Source: Hypericum androsaemum (Eukaryota; Streptophyta; Magnoliopsida; Malpighiales; Hypericaceae). From it: a stretch of 64,000 nt of DNA. The DNA is taken from assembly GCA_963995505.1 (NCBI GenBank), contig OZ023190.1, positions 6,280,516-6,344,515 on the forward strand. Reading direction: 5' to 3'. The position numbers and the translations under genes are program-made. How positions within the stretch are numbered: position 1 is the first letter of the stretch; the number at the start of each line of letters is the position of its first letter. Positions 12,405-25,892 of this stretch are shown piece by piece. A model generated the notes under the pieces. The model saw nothing but the letters and a program-made list of their open reading frames with translations, was not told the DNA's origin and ran no database searches.

Positions 12405-13772
12405 GAGAAAATTACTTTCAAGTCCTTGACCTTTGGTCACCCCTTCTACTAGGATCTCTGATTTTTGAAAAATGATTGTTCCGTCCCTAAGTTTTGATAA
12501 TAATAGACTCTCGGGTCCCTGAAGCCAGAATATTCTTTTTTCTCCGGTGAACCCTACTTGAAATGACCAAAATGTTCTTCCACTAAAAAAATTCCTCTTT
12601 CCTTTCTCTTCTTCCCCCCACTTCATCTTCTTCCTCCCACCTTCAACCAAAATCAAAACTAAAAAATAAATCTAAACATTTTTAATGAGAATCAAAACTA
12701 ATTAGAAAGAATATTAATCCATGAACAAGAACACCAAGAATCACTAATTAATGAAACATCCAATTTAACATTGAGAACATTTAATCGACCACAACTCAAC
12801 AATCAATCAACCAAAAAATACTCGAATCAACCAAACCAAAAAATCTGCAATCAAATCAACCAAACCCTCAAGAACAGGCTTGATTAAGCTCCTTCAAACT
12901 GGTTATCGAAACCTCGCCTGGAATGCTACCCCTCAAATGATTAGACCTAAGTTCAAGCACTTCTAGAGTTGAAAAATTCCCAGCTCAGATGGAATCCCAC
13001 CAGAGATGTGGTTCCCAGAGAGTGAAAGTACCACTAGAGACCTCAAAAATCCATAGGTTGTTAGCCACCCGAAGCTCCTCCACCTTCGTGAAGTTCCCCA
13101 CCTCCGCAGGCAACTCGCCGGAGATGATGTTCCCCGACAAATCCACCACCCAGATGGAGGTCAGCCCGGTCAACCAGAACGAGAACACGCCGTCAATGTG
13201 GTTCCTGTGAAGGTCCAACACTTCCAGAGAACTAACACATTTAACTCCGTTACTTGACGGCCCCACAACTCTCGTGAACCCATTAGCCCCCAACTTCACT
13301 GTTCTGGAGGTTTGGTTGATTCGATTGAAGATTTTTGGGTTGGGTTGATTCGAGTATTTTTTGGTTGATTGATTTTTGAGTTGGGATCGATTAAATGTTC
13401 TCAATGTTAAATTTGGTATTTGAATAATTAGTGATTCTTGGTATTCTTGTTCCTAGATTAATGTTCTTTCTAATTGGTTTTGATTCTCATTAAAAATATT
13501 TAGATTTATTTTTTAGTTTTGATTTTGGTTAAAAGTGGGAGGAAGAAGATGAAGTGGGAGGAAAATGAGGGGGAAGGAAAGAGGTTTTTTTTAGTGGGAG
13601 GACATTTTGGTCATTTTAAGTGGAGGTTCACCGGAAAAAAAGAAATATTCCGGCTCCAGAGACCCGAGATTCTATTATCATCAAAACTTAAGGACGGGAC
13701 AATCATTTTCCAAAAGTCAGGAACCCTAGGGTGAGGGTGACCAAAGGTCAGGGACTTGAGAGTAATTTGCCC
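12405..13772. mobile_element. Long-TIR MULE carrying a host gene fragment (Pack-MULE)
   Basis: A perfect 9-bp duplication, TTAATTATT, flanks the element at 12396-12404 and 13773-13781, the hallmark of Mutator-like elements. The two arms, roughly 12405-12850 and 13330-13772, are long inverted repeats. Their antisense and sense frames encode near-identical spurious peptides. The termini are AAAATTACTTTCAAGTCC on the left and, inverted from the right, AAATTACTCTCAAGTCC. The middle holds GC-richer DNA from a leucine-rich-repeat receptor gene. No transposase is present, so the element is non-autonomous. Confidence 0.88.
12890..13320 (-). pseudogene. Captured LRR receptor-kinase ectodomain fragment
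   Basis: The minus strand encodes consecutive plant-type leucine-rich repeats, including LEVLDLHRNHIDGVF, VVDLSGNIISGELP and, further along after a break, LEVLELRSNHLRGSIPGEV. These follow the LxxLDLxxNxxxGxxP consensus of receptor-like kinases and receptor-like proteins. A stop and a non-LRR stretch (around 12985-13040) join two LRR blocks that are probably not adjacent in the parent gene, so the fragment is rearranged as well as truncated. It has no signal peptide, transmembrane segment or kinase domain. The parent looks like the At1g75640/At4g36180 type of LRR kinase, an inference from memory of the family. It lies wholly inside the MULE, which explains its presence here. Confidence 0.75.
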
Positions 13773-13789
13773 TTAATTATTTCGTTCCA

Positions 13790-14712
13790 CTCGTGGGCAC
13801 GCACGAACCGTTTAATCCAGACACTAATTTTGAAAAAAATCTATGGAACTATGACTATACATAGTGTAGGTATGTTAAAAAAAAATTTCCACTCGTGGGC
13901 TCGCTCTCGTCCTTGTTTTCGGCATAGGTTCGAAACTCCTTCCTCGCTCTTGTTTCGAGCGCTAAGGCGTCGCACCAAGTTTCCAGCACCGTCACAGCCT
14001 TTTCGTCAATAGCCAGAACCTAGATCAGCTCCAAGTCACCTAGAGGCGTCTTCATGCGGTGGGTTGGTCACTGTAGACCACTCTTTCAATCTGTTCCTTT
14101 TTTATTTTATGCTATTTTACTTTTATGTTTCTGTTTGTGATTGTGCCCTTGTTTTTCTATAATATGGTCTACTGTGTTTCAGTATCTTTTTGGGCTTGGG
14201 GTTGCTGTGAGTTTACCCAAACCACACATGTTTAGTAGTTTTTTAGGTATATGTTTAGTTAGTGCTTAAGTTTTTTTCTTCAGTATCTTTTGTCTGAAGC
14301 GGATGTGGTCTAGTTTATGGTTCATATGGATCTCGATGTATGATCTGTTGATGGAGGTGGCTAACATGCTTTGATTGGATTCGTTCGACCATGGTTTTCA
14401 TTTGTGTGTATCTTGTGTGTATCTTGTATGTATTCAAGTGCTCGATAGCACAAGGTTGCATCTCCTATATAATCTAGTGTTTGTTAGCCGACGTTTGTAT
14501 CGATAGTTCTTCGGTTGGGTCTTCTGCTCTTCAGAAATTGTTCGCTCTAGTAGCTAATCCTACAACCATGAAAATCAATCTCGCCACTTTGCCTTCTACA
14601 GATTGGTACACGTTATTTATTACGCGTCTTCGTCTACTATCTATGTACTCTACTTTCATGTTTTGTAATCCTCCTATTATCTAATGAAAAACTTTAAAGC
14701 CACAATTTAAAA
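13790..14712 (+). other. Possible LINE-like retroposon 3' region
   Basis: The GC content and the T-rich, untranslated-looking sequence differ from the surroundings. The stretch ends in a TAATGAAAAA-type tract followed by A-rich DNA, as in plant LINE 3' ends. No reverse transcriptase piece or TSD was recognised, so this is tentative. Confidence 0.3.
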
Positions 14713-15009
14713 AATAAGTCTCTTATAAGTCAATTACACCCTCACCGGAAACTACAAAATAATTAACGTTTATTGGGCTTTTGAATTTCTTATGTATGCA
14801 TGTACCTTCTCGTCTTCCAATTTGATTGAGCTCCCCCTCTGGGCTTCATCTGATGACGTGGAAGTCAAAGTATTTAATTTGTTTACAATGGAAGTCAAAT
14901 AGATTTGTGACTTTTTTTTAGTAAATTAATTTGGTATTTTTAAAATAAAATTTATTATATTTTTGGGATTTGAATCTTGATTAGCATTAATTAATTATCA
15001 CAAATTATC

Positions 15010-15530
15010 GAGGTTTTCAAATACGACCCGGAGATCGACCCAGATTTTGGGCCGAACTCCGGGTCGAACGGTCCGACCGGTTGAATCGCTGGTCAGACCG
15101 GGTGATTTTTTTACTTATATATTAATTTTTTAGAAGTGCCACCAATATTAATAAGGCCGTTTGGTTAAAAGTCACCGGCCCAACATGGAGAAATAAGGCC
15201 CACTATTAATAATATATATAAACTTATTTCCCTTCCAATTTAAACAAGCATTCATTTTAATTCTAAAAAAATCACCCTTCAATCTAACCCTCTCTCCCCA
15301 TCTAAGCATTCATTTTTTTTCCACGATTTGGGGGTAAGAGTTTCGATCATATTTTCCTCGATGTTCTGAGTTGGAAAATTTTGGTTTAATTTTCAAGTTT
15401 TAAGCAAAAAACCTTACGAACCCGAAATTTCCGGGTCAGTTTTTCGTACGAACAAACCCGGTACGCCTTTCTTACCGAATCGCAGTCCGACCAGTCGAAC
15501 CGCCGGTCGGATCACGTATTTAAAAACCTT
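15010..15530. mobile_element. 521-bp TIR element with ~10-bp TSD
   Basis: The repeat ACAAATTATC lies immediately outside both ends (15000-15009 and 15531-15540). The ends are inverted repeats with AGGTTTTCAAATACG on the left and AGGTTTTTAAATACG inverted from the right. Subterminal DNA is unusually rich in GACCCGG, GTCGAAC and CCGACC. A TSD of 9-10 bp suggests a Mutator-type MITE. No coding sequence is present. Confidence 0.8.
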
Positions 15531-15689
15531 ACAAATTATCTTCTGGTCTCTAATGCATGCACCTATTAGTGATGGGGAATGGATTGGGTCCTGGATGTGT
15601 AAAATGAGCCAAGACCAACCTGGATAAAAGATGAACCATTAGATTGATTATTTTAATCATGTATCAAATTTGACGGACAAGGACGAGGC

Positions 15690-16345
15690 GGGATAATTTC
15701 GTCATTTTCTCACCCTCTCTCTTTCCCTTCCTTGTCTGTTTCTCTCTCCCGAAAACCTCCGCTCTTCCCAAACCACTAATAAATAAATCGTCGCTCCTCC
15801 CTCACGCTCTCTCTCTTCCCAACCCTAAACCCGCTACTCCTTCCATGTCTCCTACTTCGATGGACTTCCATCACGCTGGTGGAGCTCAACGTCGGCGAGC
15901 GGGACGTTAGATCCGGATGGGCCGGGGAGCGCTGTTCTTGGTTTAAAGATGGAGACGCCTCAACGATTTTGTAGGTCAGCGGTGAGGGGCGACGACGGAA
16001 CGGTGGATGATTTACGCCTCATGAGAATCTCGATCATTAGCAGTGGACGACGAGAATCTCAACGATCCGGCCAGCAAACTTGTACACAACATCGCGGTGG
16101 AGGCGCTCTCGGACTTGTAAGCAGTGGTGCGGTGGGTGAGCATGTTGGAGACGCTCTTGGACTTGTAGACAACGGTGCGCTAGAGGTTAGGTCTTGGAAT
16201 AGTGGTGGGATGGTCACAAGATTGAGGCCGACATCAAGGGCGGCGCGCTTGCGGAGGAGGAGCTTGATGTGGTGGAGATAGTGTTGGTGTTGGCTTGGAT
16301 GTAGGTGGGGTTGATTGTGGATTTGAGAGATGGCACCCATGGCAG
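15690..16345. other. GC-rich patch resembling gene-derived DNA, unidentified
   Basis: A pyrimidine-rich leader (CTCTCTCTCTT-like) is followed by GC-rich sequence with modest open frames on both strands, for example a 93-codon frame on the minus strand at 16059-16340. Composition suggests a displaced or decayed 5' portion of a gene. I recognise no domain and see no convincing splice structure. Confidence 0.35.
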
Positions 16346-16739
16346 CTGCTTCAATCAGTGGAGATGGTATTCATTTTTTTGTGTTAATTAGTTGAGAAAT
16401 AGTTAAATTGCTTGTTGAATGGCACCAATTAAGCATAAACAAAAATAGTTCAAGATGAAGCTTTATGTTCTATTTTGTTGGTTCTGGGTTATATAGTTCA
16501 GGCATGAACAAGAGAAAATTAATTCGGGCATGCGAGATCACTACCATACAGGCAGCAGCTGGCTTTTAATATTTGAGAATTAGAACCAAGTTCTAGAGCA
16601 CCGAATGGACGATGATCATCATACTCTTGATTTTTTGTTTATGTGGGAAGGAGATGTTTGAATTAGACAATATTGTAGCTTTAACTGAGCACTCTCTGTC
16701 AACTCATGTTGTAATTAGTACTTGATGTTAAATAGTATG

Positions 16740-17430
16740 CCCGGTTATATCAAATAGTTTGCACAATTATGATACAATAGTTTATCATGTTATGATACAA
16801 TGGTTTGCACAGTTACGATACAATGGTTTATCGTGTTATGATTCAATGGTTTATACAGTTACGATACAATGGAATATCATGTTATGATACAATGGTTTGC
16901 ATGTTACGATACAATGGTTGCACATTTATGATAAAATGGTTTGCCCACTAATATATTCGATTATATCAAATGGCATGCCACTAATATCAAATGGTATGCC
17001 CAATTATATCGATTAGTATACTCGAATATTTATAATAACTTAAATAATATTTAATAATACTTATAATACAACTTTAAATAATTAATTAAATAATATCGAG
17101 TGATATGTCCGGCTATGTCAAATGGTATACTCAATTATGTCAAATGGTATACCCGGTTATATCAAATGGTATGCCCAGTTATATCAAATGTTATTCTCAA
17201 TTATATCAAATGGTATGTACTGTTATTAAATAATTAATTAAATTATATATTGAATGGTATGTCTAATTATATCGAATAGTATACCCCGTTATATCAAATG
17301 GTATACTCAATTATATCGAATGGTATGTCCGATTATTTTAAATACTTATAATAAGAAAGTTAAATAATTAATTAAATTATATATCGAATATTATATCCGA
17401 TTATATCAAATGATATGTCCAATTATATCC
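16740..17430. repeat. Long degenerate ~20-bp tandem repeat array
   Basis: The first part repeats a unit like GATACAATGGTTT with GTTATGATACAATGG. The second part repeats TTATATCAAATGGTATGCCC. Both have a period near 20 bases and read as one diverged minisatellite. The related GATTCAATGG units at 8762-8946 link the two loci. Confidence 0.75.
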
Positions 17431-17445
17431 AATAGTATGCCAAAT

Positions 17446-18658
17446 AATGGAGATTTTTTCTCAATTAGGTAAAAAATATACATATTTTTTCTAAATAGGC
17501 AAAAAGTTATACTTATCCCAAAATAGGTTGAAAGATTTTTTAATATTAAAAAACTTTGAAGAAAAATAATAGACGGGAGGCGCCGAATTTGCATGGCGCC
17601 TCCATTGAAATCAGAATTTTTTTTTTGAGAGTGAAGAGAAATTAGAATGGACAGTAAATTTTTGACCGGAACAGTTATTATCTCAGTTAAAATTAAATTG
17701 GTTTAGCATTAAATATATTTTTAAATTATAAATATTTTGTATGTTAGTTTTTAATATTTTTGTAATTATATTATTAAAATTATATAATTAGATAATTTAA
17801 TTTTGGAAATTAGTCTCTAATTGATTAATTGGTTCTTCATTTATATTATTACAAAAATTAATTAATTATCTTATTAGGTATGAAAATTTGATTCTGTACC
17901 ATATAAATTTGTAATTAGTTCTCTTATTATTTAATTTCAAATTTTTGTTTTTTATATTACTACATGACTAATATTATCTATTGTCTAATAATTTTTAGTA
18001 TTATGGGTAGATTAAATCTATGGTGATTTGTTAGATCTGGAGATTTTGGACAATAAAAAGCTTTTTGAGGTTAGTTTTAATTATGAGTTTAATATAATAT
18101 AATTGTTGAAATAAAAAATGTATGAGATAAGTTTTGTATGTTTTTTAGGTTTGACTTCTACTTATTTATGCCTACATGTATTTAATTTATGCTTGCATGT
18201 ACCTAATTTCTGATTTATTGTCAATGAACCATGAATAAATTATTACGGTCAAAAGTCCAAAATTTCGGTGAACCGTAAGAATCTATATGAATCACTAAGA
18301 ATAACTGCAAAGTTAAATTAATTCATACGGACAACAAATTTTTTTAAATAATCAAATATACAAACAAAACCTAACTTATTGGACACATTTTTTTCTAAAC
18401 GATAGTAGGAGCATCACTTGGATATATAAAAATAACTATTACGGGCAAGCAAATTGCTGCCCGCAAATTGCCTCCACAACATTTTTTTTAATTCGGTCTT
18501 CTGTACATGAATAGATGTTTGTAGTCGAGGCGCCATTTTGGGAGGGCGCCTCCTTCAAAGTTTTTAATATTAAAAAATCTTTCATCCTATTTTGGGAATA
18601 TATATAACTTTTTACATATTTAAAGAAAATATGAATATTTTTTGTTGAAAATCTCCAT
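17446..18658. repeat. Large inverted repeat with GGCGCC hairpins
   Basis: The left arm (17446-17604) and right arm (18527-18658) are inverted copies. Both contain AAGATTTTTTAATATTAAAA and CCCAAAATAGG motifs. Each arm ends internally in its own small GC-rich palindrome, GGAGGCGCC facing GGCGCCTCC (17576-17603) and GAGGCGCC facing GGCGCCTCC (18527-18553). The 0.9-kb centre is very AT-rich. This could be a foldback transposon, but no TSD was identified. Confidence 0.6.
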
Positions 18659-18830
18659 ATAAGGAGAAAGAAGGAGAAATTGAGAAACTCCATATAAGGA
18701 GAAAGAATGAGAAATTGAGAAACTCCATATAAGGAGTAAGAATGAGAAATTGAGAAACTCCATATAAGGAGAAAGATGGAGAAATTGAGAAACTCCATAT
18801 AAGGAGAAAGAAGGAGAAATGAAGTTGTAG
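18655..18830. repeat. 35-bp minisatellite with a CArG box in each of five units
   Basis: Five head-to-tail units of exactly 35 bp. CCATATAAGG, a perfect CC(A/T)6GG CArG box, begins at 18655, 18690, 18725, 18760 and 18795. Because 35 is not a multiple of three, all three antisense frames show the same repeated SLYGVSQF-like peptide. Those frames are repeat artefacts rather than a gene. Confidence 0.9.
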
Positions 18831-19151
18831 ATATTTTGATTTATGAATGAACAACTTGAAAAAATAATGATGTACAATATGGATATTTATACTAACAAAT
18901 GAATCTACCTAGTTGTATAAACAAACAATAAAGGAGAAAAATGAGGAGGAAATTAAGGAACGAACGAAATTAAGGAATCATGTTCCTTAATTTTAACATG
19001 TTCCTTAAAGTGGGGAGGAAATTAAGGAAGTATGTTCCTTAATTTCTTCCCTGAATTAAGGAAGAATGTTCCTTCAATTTTAACATTTTTTACCTAATTG
19101 AGAAAAAATTCCCAAATAATGAGCCACAAAAATTTAATACACAAAAATTAA

Positions 19152-19170
19152 GAATATATATATATATCTA

Positions 19171-19206
<36 letters not shown>
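19152..19206. repeat. (TA)n microsatellite
   Basis: An almost uninterrupted TA run with one CTATCTA interruption near its left end. Confidence 0.95.
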
Positions 19207-19208
<2 letters not shown>

Positions 19209-19329
19209 AGAAAAATCAACCCCTGACGTGTCCTTCTATTTAATATATATATAAATAAGAGAGAAAACTACCAATCTTTGTGGAGAGCGTGTCCTTATTT
19301 TGTTTTTCTCATTGTACCCCTATCCAGAT

Positions 19330-19498
19330 GGGGTTGCATTCAGTGGGGACAAAACTTATCCCCACTTAAATGGATCAAGGTTTTAGACTTTCAGACACGG
19401 TTTTTGTGTAGACACGATTTTAAATGAAATCTGATAGTTCTAATGAAATCTCCTCTATAGGGACAACTTTTATATTGTCCCCACTCAATTCAAAATCC
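19330..19498. mobile_element. ~170-bp MITE, GTGGGGACAA family, copy 1
   Basis: Terminal inverted repeats with ATTCAGTGGGGACAA on the left and an inverted AATTGAGTGGGGACAA on the right. The flanks TATCCAGAT (19321-19329) and TATCCAAAT (19499-19507) look like a 9-bp TSD with one change. A second family copy lies at 27449-27633 with the same internal GACACGATTTT and GACAACTTTTATATTG motifs. Confidence 0.7.
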
Positions 19499-20299
19499 TA
19501 TCCAAATTGGTCCTGGATTCTTGTTCCAGGACCAAATCATGCAACGTTGGTCTTAAAAAGCAATTTAAAATTTCGACCAAAAAACCATAATAACTAAAAT
19601 AAATAAATGAGAGTTAGATTCAAGACACGAGAGATTTAGGTTTCTTTAATTACTACTTGGAATGTGAGCCTTTTAATGAAGTTGATTATTCTAGGAGAGT
19701 TTTTAGAAATTACAGACAGAAAACTAATAGCTAAACGAACAATTAGGAAGGTGCACAACTTTATGTACCCCAAGAAAATCGCAAGATTTTTGTAGTTGTG
19801 GCATTATTTTGAGGGAGGAAACTGTTACACCACATAATTTTATGGTATTCTTTCCATATTAAGTGATTTTTTTTGAAAGATAGATTTTTATACCATGATC
19901 TATACCAGGGTTTGAATCCTGGACCTCCTAATTATTTGTAATGTCTTATTCTATTGGGTTACAAACACTTTGGCAAACACGTAGAACTTACCACAAAATT
20001 ATTACATCGACGAACTCTAACCATTAGATATACCAAAAGATATTTATTGAATTGAATGCCGATTATAAAAAATTTCGATTATGGTTGGCGGCTCTTCTGA
20101 AGGGGAGATGGAAGAGACACTGCGGCTAGTTGGAGATAATGCTCTAATTAAATGGCTCGTGCTAAGCTGCTGCAATAGACTATCATTTTTTTTTGAGGAA
20201 AATAGACTAGCAATTGGCAATTTACCCCGTGTGTTGCAGACTTCAAAGCGTTCATTAATGCTGACCTCACTGTCCGCATTCAAAAAAGAAAAAAATTTA

Positions 20300-20480
20300 T
20301 TTTAGTACCGTGTAGTAACAAATTCGCACTTGACTACCCTAATTTTCATCAGTGAGAGGTCTCGGTTAGCTGTCCGAATTTTTTATAACAAAACGACGTA
20401 GTTTCATTTCTTACGTGGACCGCCACGTCATATGTAACTGAGATAAGTTAGCAATAACATGGTTAGTAATAAATTACCAA
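20300..20480. repeat. Dispersed repeat, copy 1 (AAAACGACGTAGTT motif)
   Basis: Shares an ordered set of motifs with 23560-23770: CACTTGACTAC, AAAACGACGTAGTT, ACGTGGA, GCCA(C/T)GTCAT, and an ending of AATACCACATTTG. The two copies are in the same orientation. I could not find ends that name a transposon family. Confidence 0.55.
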
Positions 20481-21085
20481 AATAATACCACATTTGTTTA
20501 TAATTTTGAAAACTTAGTTGTTCAATCCTGTCAATGTTCATAGAATAGTATGAATCCGTTATCGTTGAAGCAAACAAAACAGCGATAAATATATAACCGA
20601 GACTTTGACATCTTCTTAGTATTCGATGTCTGCTGCACATTGAATGTCACGTCGCTTAGCAGATGATAGATACCACACATCTAATGAAGTTTTAGCTGAC
20701 AGCAAATTGTCTGGTGCACCTGCAACACCCTTGTGTAATTTTGATGGCAAAAACTCGTCCGCCAAAAGCAGAATTAAATTCTTCGGATCTTAAATCGAGA
20801 TGGATATGGAGGGACCAAATGCAGAATCAGGATACAAGAATGACCACTGCGAGGCCTTTAAATCAACAAGGTTGACATACTGAATATTTGACAATCAGCA
20901 ACTTTTCCGGGTCTTGTTTAATCCATACAACAAACCAAAGAAACATTTGTTTGTCCATTTTAGTCTTCTTGTTATTGGACCACTTACGGCCCATCGGTTT
21001 AATTTAGAGACAGAACAGACATTTGATACACATACCGGAGGCCGGAAAGATGGACATGGCCCCTCTCTCCGGCGCCACGGATCAT

Positions 21086-22864
<1,779 letters not shown>

Positions 22865-23098
22865 CTCCCCCTCCCAAGTACCTGCAAAATCTCTACTCTG
22901 TTAATCTCTACGGATCCAACCCAACGGCAGATCCGAGCGTCACCTTCCAGACGGGTCGATCTGGTTGTGGGCCGCACGGGATTGATTAAAACGGGAGGGC
23001 CAAGGATCTGAGGAAGGATGAGAGGGAGAAAAGTAAAAAAGGGCCAGCAGGAATTGGAAAATTTGGGATTCCGTGTGGCAACCTTTATCCCTGTGCCT

Positions 23099-23143
23099 CT
23101 CTCTCTCTCTGGTTTTGTTTTGTTTTGTTTTGTTTTGTTTTTC
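23099..23143. repeat. (CT)n and (TTTTG)n microsatellites upstream of UBC
   Basis: A short CT run is followed by about five TTTTG units. It lies about 0.25 kb upstream of the UBC start codon, in the probable 5' UTR or promoter region of that minus-strand gene. Confidence 0.8.
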
Positions 23144-23559
23144 TGTCGCCAAGTTTAAGTCTTCTCCTCTCGGACCCACTCCCAGCAAATGAAATACTTC
23201 TTCTTCTGCTTTTCTCTTTTTCTTTTGTCTTTTATAATTAATTAGTTGTTTAATAACTTTTGTAATCATTTAGCCATTTAATTTCTGTATAAAAGATTAT
23301 TCGCTTACTAGTGTCTGATTTCTTTATAATATTTAATAGGATTCGATGCTGATTTCTTTTACCACTCTCACAATATTCTTGCGACTAATGTGATTTACTC
23401 TCTCATTAAACATCATTTAAATATGCAAAGTTCATTTGACGGATTTTTTTTTTGAACATCTTTTTTCGAATTGATTGTGAGATTTGTATGCATCAAATTG
23501 TCTATCTTGCACTTTTTTTTTTGGGAAAGTTTACTTTAGTATCTTCTAGTATCACGGAT

Positions 23560-23770
23560 TTTCACTTGACTACTATGTGATTTAAAACGCATAGAACATA
23601 TCCAACTTATTTCAATTTTCATTAAAATAGGTCCCGGGCAGCCCCAATTTTTTTTCATTCAAAACGACGTAGTTCATTGTCCTACGTGGATTGCCATGTC
23701 ATTTGTGACTATATGAGTTAGTAATGACTTGGTTAGAGGAAAATTACAAAATAGCACCACATTTGATAAT
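23560..23770. repeat. Dispersed repeat, copy 2 (AAAACGACGTAGTT motif)
   Basis: Same-orientation partner of 20300-20480, with the same ordered motifs. The two copies flank the UBC gene. Confidence 0.55.
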
Positions 23771-24688
23771 AATTTTCAAAAGCACCCATCATTTTCTTCC
23801 TCTCTCCACTCATTATTCCCTTGCTCCACCATCTGGCAAAGCTCCCTGGACGTTCGATACCTTCTCCGGCTACCTATCCCTCTGAACCAATCTGACCATC
23901 CGAGGCCATATCTAACCATCTGTGTCCAGATTTGTCCCCTAGTCGACCCATTTTCGCACTTCATAGCTGCAATCCAACTCCTCACCGCCGCAGCTCGCTC
24001 CCTTAGACAGCCCGTCTGCATCCCACCCTTTCTCTCTCTTCATCGCCATTTTTCCTTTCGTCGACCCGCCGCTCGTCCCCTCGTCGGCCCACAGAGCGGC
24101 TCTTGACTCAACCACAGAGCCGGCGTCCTCCCGTCGCTACCTTGCTTGCAGAACTCAAAACTGTCTATCCCCGGTCTCTCTGACTATCGTGGGTTCCCCT
24201 ATGTGGTCCATTTTAATTTAATTTATTTTTATGTATCTAACGATTTTAGTAATTACTGTTATGTCCGATGTGAATTCTTTTGTGTTTCTTGGATTGGCAT
24301 ATGTCTTTGTTCGTCAATAATGGATCGACCTTTTGTTTATTGCAATGTTTTCGTTTGCATAACAAGATGTTGTCCCTAGTCTGTTTGGTTTAACCTGGAT
24401 AAAAGTATCTCCATCAAGTAATATCTCGTATGATATGACCATGTGAAGACCTCAGCTGGCCTACAACACGTTTGTAGCTGAGAGGGGAGATTTAGTTGAT
24501 CATGTATTCCGTAATTTATTTGGTGGTTCTTCCGATGTGGAAGTGGATTCGATTCTCAAAGTTGCTGTCATTACCACTCATTCCCAACATTCTTGTTTTG
24601 TGATTTTGGAACATTTCACAGTCTACAAATGCATTAGTCGAGTCTCGCTGTTATCTTTAGTTTTTATCTTATGTCTATGTCCTGTAAT

Positions 24689-25892
24689 TAGACCTGACCA
24701 CGGTTCGAATTTGGACGAATTCGAATCGAATTTATTCGAATTCGAATTCATCAAAACATTAAACCGTATTCAATTCTTCACAAGACGAATCGAATACGAA
24801 TTATGAATTTTCGAATTAGAATCGAATTAGAATCGAATTATAATCGAATTAGAATCGAATTATAATTCGAATTAATTCCAACGATGTTGAACATCTTGTG
24901 GAAAACGTTTTGGTTTCATGTTGTTTAATTTACAAAATTTTTTCCAATCTTTTAGCAATTTTGGGCGAGCCCATAATAAATTAAGTGTTTATTTAATTGG
25001 TCCTAATGTAGAGTCTAAAGCTTTAATTCCATATTGGGTACAAAGATTAAATATATGACATGCACATCTAATATGAAAAAATTTTCTTCCGAATCGTGTA
25101 CAAAAAATTTCTAAATCTTTAACCATAACATTATTAGAACTTGCATTATCTAGAAAAATTGAAAATATTTTTTGAACTAGATTATATTCTTGTAAAATAA
25201 TATGCAATATTTTATAACAATTATTCCCACTATGACTATCATCAAAAACTCTATATGCAATTATTCTTTTTTGTATATTCCATTCATTATCAATCCAATG
25301 ACATGTAACACCAAAATATGAATGTGTTTGCCAATGATCACTCCATATATCACAATAAGAGAAGTAACTCAAATTAGTAAACTTGAGGGAGAATTTATAT
25401 AGCTCAAATTTTCAATAAGAGAAGTAGAGAATTGAGATTGGAATGTGTAAAATTTGAAGAATAAGATGTGGTATTTATAGAGTTGGGAAGAAATTCTGAA
25501 TTTATAAAAAAAAATTTAAAAAGTACCAACAGTAAAAAAAATGGTAACCTAGGGATTAAAACGGTAACAAAAAAAATGGTAAGAAAAAAACGGTAATTTG
25601 CCCTTGAAATTTAAATTTCCCCTCCCCCCTTCCCTTTTAATCCCCCCCCTTTTTTTTAAATTCCCACCCCTTTTTTTTTAAATTCCCGCCCCCCCCTTTG
25701 AATTCGAATTCGAATTCGAATTGAATTCGCCGGTTTGACGAATTACAAAAAACTTGAACCGTATTCAATTCTTATCATGACGAATTCGAATCGAATTTTT
25801 TGACGAATCGAATTATTGTCGAATCGAATCGAATTTTTTACGAATCGAATCGAATCGAATCACGAATCGGATTCAATTCATGGCCAGGTCTA
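24689..25892. mobile_element. hAT element with 8-bp TSD and transposase relic
   Basis: A perfect 8-bp duplication, CCTGTAAT, flanks it at 24681-24688 and 25893-25900. The termini are TAGACCTGACCA on the left and, inverted from the right, TAGACCTGGCCA. Both subterminal regions carry many GAATTCGAAT and CGAATCGAAT repeats, typical of transposase-binding subterminal repeats in hAT elements. A central minus-strand transposase fragment confirms the family. Confidence 0.9.
24989..25372 (-). pseudogene. hAT transposase fragment (ricesleeper/Daysleeper-like)
   Basis: This 127-codon frame covers the start of the hAT RNase-H-like catalytic fold. It includes HWIDNEWNIQKRIIAYRVF, a DDSHSGNN segment, an FLDNASSNN motif around the second catalytic aspartate, and the RCACHIFNL segment that follows in plant hAT proteins. 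The BED zinc finger and the C-terminal dimerisation domain are absent, and the full protein of this family is several times longer. The piece is therefore a decayed or internally deleted transposase. It lies inside a hAT element with intact ends that could only move with help from elsewhere. Confidence 0.88.

Noticed and set aside
12396..12656. Minus-strand frame resembling the plus-strand frame at 13519-13734
   Set aside because: The match arises because both lie in the inverted arms of one MULE. They are not paralogous genes.
18439..18877. Three overlapping minus-strand frames encoding SLYGVSQF repeats
   Set aside because: They are different frames of one 35-bp minisatellite. The period is not a multiple of three, so the repeat peptide appears in every frame.
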